Shown here: positions 5,445-6,974 of the stretch, in pieces
Layout: each line of letters starts with the position of its first letter
Position numbering within the stretch: position 1 is the first letter of the stretch
Origin: an uncultured Enterocloster sp.
Lineage (GTDB): Bacteria; Bacillota; Clostridia; Lachnospirales; Lachnospiraceae
Direction of reading: 5' to 3'
Assembly: GCA_944382045.1 (NCBI GenBank)
Contig: CALWMT010000144.1
Coordinates: 1 to 6,974 of the forward strand
DNA length: 6,974 nt
Position numbers and translations under genes: made by a program
The notes under the pieces: model-generated
What the model was told of the DNA's origin: nothing
The model's database searches: none
Seen by the model: only the letters and a program-made list of their open reading frames with translations

Positions 5445-6974
5445 CTACTCGTCGTCCAGCTTCAGCACGCTCATAAAGGCCTTCTGCGGAATCTCCACGT
5501 TGCCAATCTGGCGCATCCGCTTCTTGCCCTCCTTCTGCTTTTCCAGAAGCTTCTTCTTCCGGGAAATATCGCCGCCATAACACTTGGCCAGCACGTCCTT
5601 GCGCACCGCTTTCACGGTCTCACGGGCGATGATTTTCCCGCCGATGGCTGCCTGGATGGGAATCTCAAAGAGGTGCCTCGGGATCTCCTCCTTAAGCTTC
5701 TCGCACATCCTCCTGCCCCGCTCGTAGGCGGAATCCGCGTGGACGATGAAGGAAAGGGCGTCCACCTCCTCCCGGTTCACCAGGATGTCCAGCTTCACCA
5801 GGCTGGCCCGCTCATAGCCCTTGAGCTCATAGTCAAAGGAGGCGTAGCCCCGGGAGCGGGACTTTAGGGCGTCGAAAAAGTCGTAGATGATCTCATTTAA
5901 GGGCAGGTCGTACTTTAACAGGGCCCGGGTTGTCTCGATGTACTCCATCCCCAGGTACACGCCCCGCCGCTCCTGGCACAGGGTCATAATGGGGCCCACG
6001 TACTCTGTGGTCACCATGATCTCCGCGCTGACAATGGGCTCCTCCATGTACTCGATCTCCGTGGGCTCCGGCAGATTGGAGGGGTTGGTGAGCTCCATGA
6101 CCTCCCCGGAGGTCTTGTGCACCCGGTAGACCACGCTGGGAGCCGTGGTGACAAGATCCAGGTTGTACTCCCGCTCCAGGCGCTCCTCAATAATCTCCAG
6201 GTGCAGAAGTCCCAGAAAGCCGCAGCGGAATCCAAAGCCCAGGGCCAGGGAGGTCTCCGGCTCATAGAACAGGGAGGCGTCGTTGAGCTGGAGCTTTTCC
6301 AGGGCATCCCGCAGGTCGTTGTACTTGGCCCCATCCGCCGGGTACAGGCCGCAGTAAACCATGCTGGTCACCTTCTTGTAGCCCGGCAGGGGCTCCGCGC
6401 AGGGATTCTCCCGGTTCGTCACCGTGTCGCCCACCCGGGTGTCCCGGACATTCTTGATGCTGGCGGTGAGGTAGCCCACCATGCCGGCGGAGAGCTCGTC
6501 GCAAGGGATGAACTGGCCCGCGCCGAAATACCCCACCTCCACCACGTCCGCCTCGGCACCAGTGGCCATCATGCGGATGGGGGTTCCCTTTTTCACGCTT
6601 CCGTCCATAAGACGGCAGAACACGATCACTCCCTTGTAGGAGTCATAGACCGAGTCAAAAATCAGGGCCTTCAGGGGCGCCTCCGGATCCCCCTTTGGCG
6701 CCGGCACCTTGTGCACCACAGCCTCCAGCACCTGATCGATGTTGATCCCGGTCTTGGCGGATATCCTGGGGGCGTCGCTGGCATCCAGGCCGATGACGTC
6801 CTCGATCTCCGCCGCCACGTGATCCGGGTCAGCGCTGGGCAGGTCGATTTTATTAATCACGGGAAATACATCCAGGTCGTGGTCCAGGGCCAGATATACA
6901 TTGGCCAGGGTCTGGGCCTCAATGCCCTGGGAGGCGTCCACCACCAGGATGGCGCCGTCGCAGGCCGCCAGGCT
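5445..6974 (-). CDS. lepA: Elongation factor 4 (LepA), 5' end outside window
   Basis: The visible 509 residues are the greater part of LepA/EF4, a ribosome-dependent translational GTPase of about 600 residues. Roughly the first 90, including the P-loop and the switch II histidine, lie beyond the right edge. The frame is open to the last base, beginning SLAACDGAILVVDASQGIEA. Visible GTPase motifs are the G4 NKIDLP (41-46) and G5 SAKTG (72-76). Downstream, the block GFGFRCGFLGLLHLEIIEE and the C-terminal LepA-specific region ending KKKLLEKQKEGKKRMRQIG to AFMSVLKLDDE are diagnostic and separate it from EF-G and TypA. The stop TAG is at 5447-5445. LepA is thought to act on ribosomes during initiation or stalled elongation. 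hemW follows within 14 nt, the usual Firmicutes arrangement. No frameshift is seen. Confidence 0.96.
   Translation of the reverse strand, partial: SLAACDGAILVVDASQGIEAQTLANVYLALDHDLDVFPVINKIDLPSADPDHVAAEIEDVIGLDASDAPRISAKTGINIDQVLEAVVHKVPAPKGDPEAPLKALIFDSVYDSYKGVIVFCRLMDGSVKKGTPIRMMATGAEADVVEVGYFGAGQFIPCDELSAGMVGYLTASIKNVRDTRVGDTVTNRENPCAEPLPGYKKVTSMVYCGLYPADGAKYNDLRDALEKLQLNDASLFYEPETSLALGFGFRCGFLGLLHLEIIEERLEREYNLDLVTTAPSVVYRVHKTSGEVMELTNPSNLPEPTEIEYMEEPIVSAEIMVTTEYVGPIMTLCQERRGVYLGMEYIETTRALLKYDLPLNEIIYDFFDALKSRSRGYASFDYELKGYERASLVKLDILVNREEVDALSFIVHADSAYERGRRMCEKLKEEIPRHLFEIPIQAAIGGKIIARETVKAVRKDVLAKCYGGDISRKKKLLEKQKEGKKRMRQIGNVEIPQKAFMSVLKLDDE

Overview
The window is compact, G+C-rich bacterial chromosome with strong AGGAGG-type ribosome binding sites. 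It looks like a Gram-positive Clostridia member, most likely Lachnospiraceae. This placement is an inference from the lepA-hemW gene order, the Shine-Dalgarno style and the use of Leu TTA inside otherwise GC-rich codons; no rRNA or other phylogenetic marker was compared. Every gene seen is a recognisable housekeeping or accessory-metabolism family. I see no insertion sequence, phage gene, CRISPR array, tRNA or rRNA.

Layout. (1) 1-1008, minus strand: a two-gene membrane unit, a short NfeD-type protein followed by an SPFH/band-7 (stomatin/QmcA-like) protein cut by the left edge. (2) 1009-1299: a 291-bp intergenic region with two divergent sigma-A-type promoters whose -35 boxes lie 8 bp apart, then a roughly 175-nt leader containing three perfect or near-perfect hairpins. 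(3) 1300-3447, plus strand: cytosolic type I asparaginase (ansA), then azlC and azlD, which encode a two-part amino-acid exporter. A pair of near-identical small hairpins spans the end of azlC and the azlC-azlD gap. (4) 3427-6974, minus strand: lepA (EF4, 5' end outside the window), hemW (radical-SAM heme chaperone) and an AlkD-like HEAT-repeat DNA glycosylase, tightly spaced as one operon. It meets azlD tail to tail with a 21-bp overlap.

How the genes fit together. NfeD and its SPFH partner are a classic membrane-microdomain pair. The ansA-azlCD unit joins deamidation of asparagine to amino-acid efflux and is expressed from a promoter with an unusually structured leader. lepA-hemW is a familiar Firmicutes pairing; here an alkylation-repair gene follows it directly, and no hrcA-grpE-dnaK genes are seen.

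I did not find a convincing wholly new system. The most unusual material is the palindrome-rich ansA leader and the twin hairpins between azlC and azlD. No gene-free stretch exceeds 300 bases.
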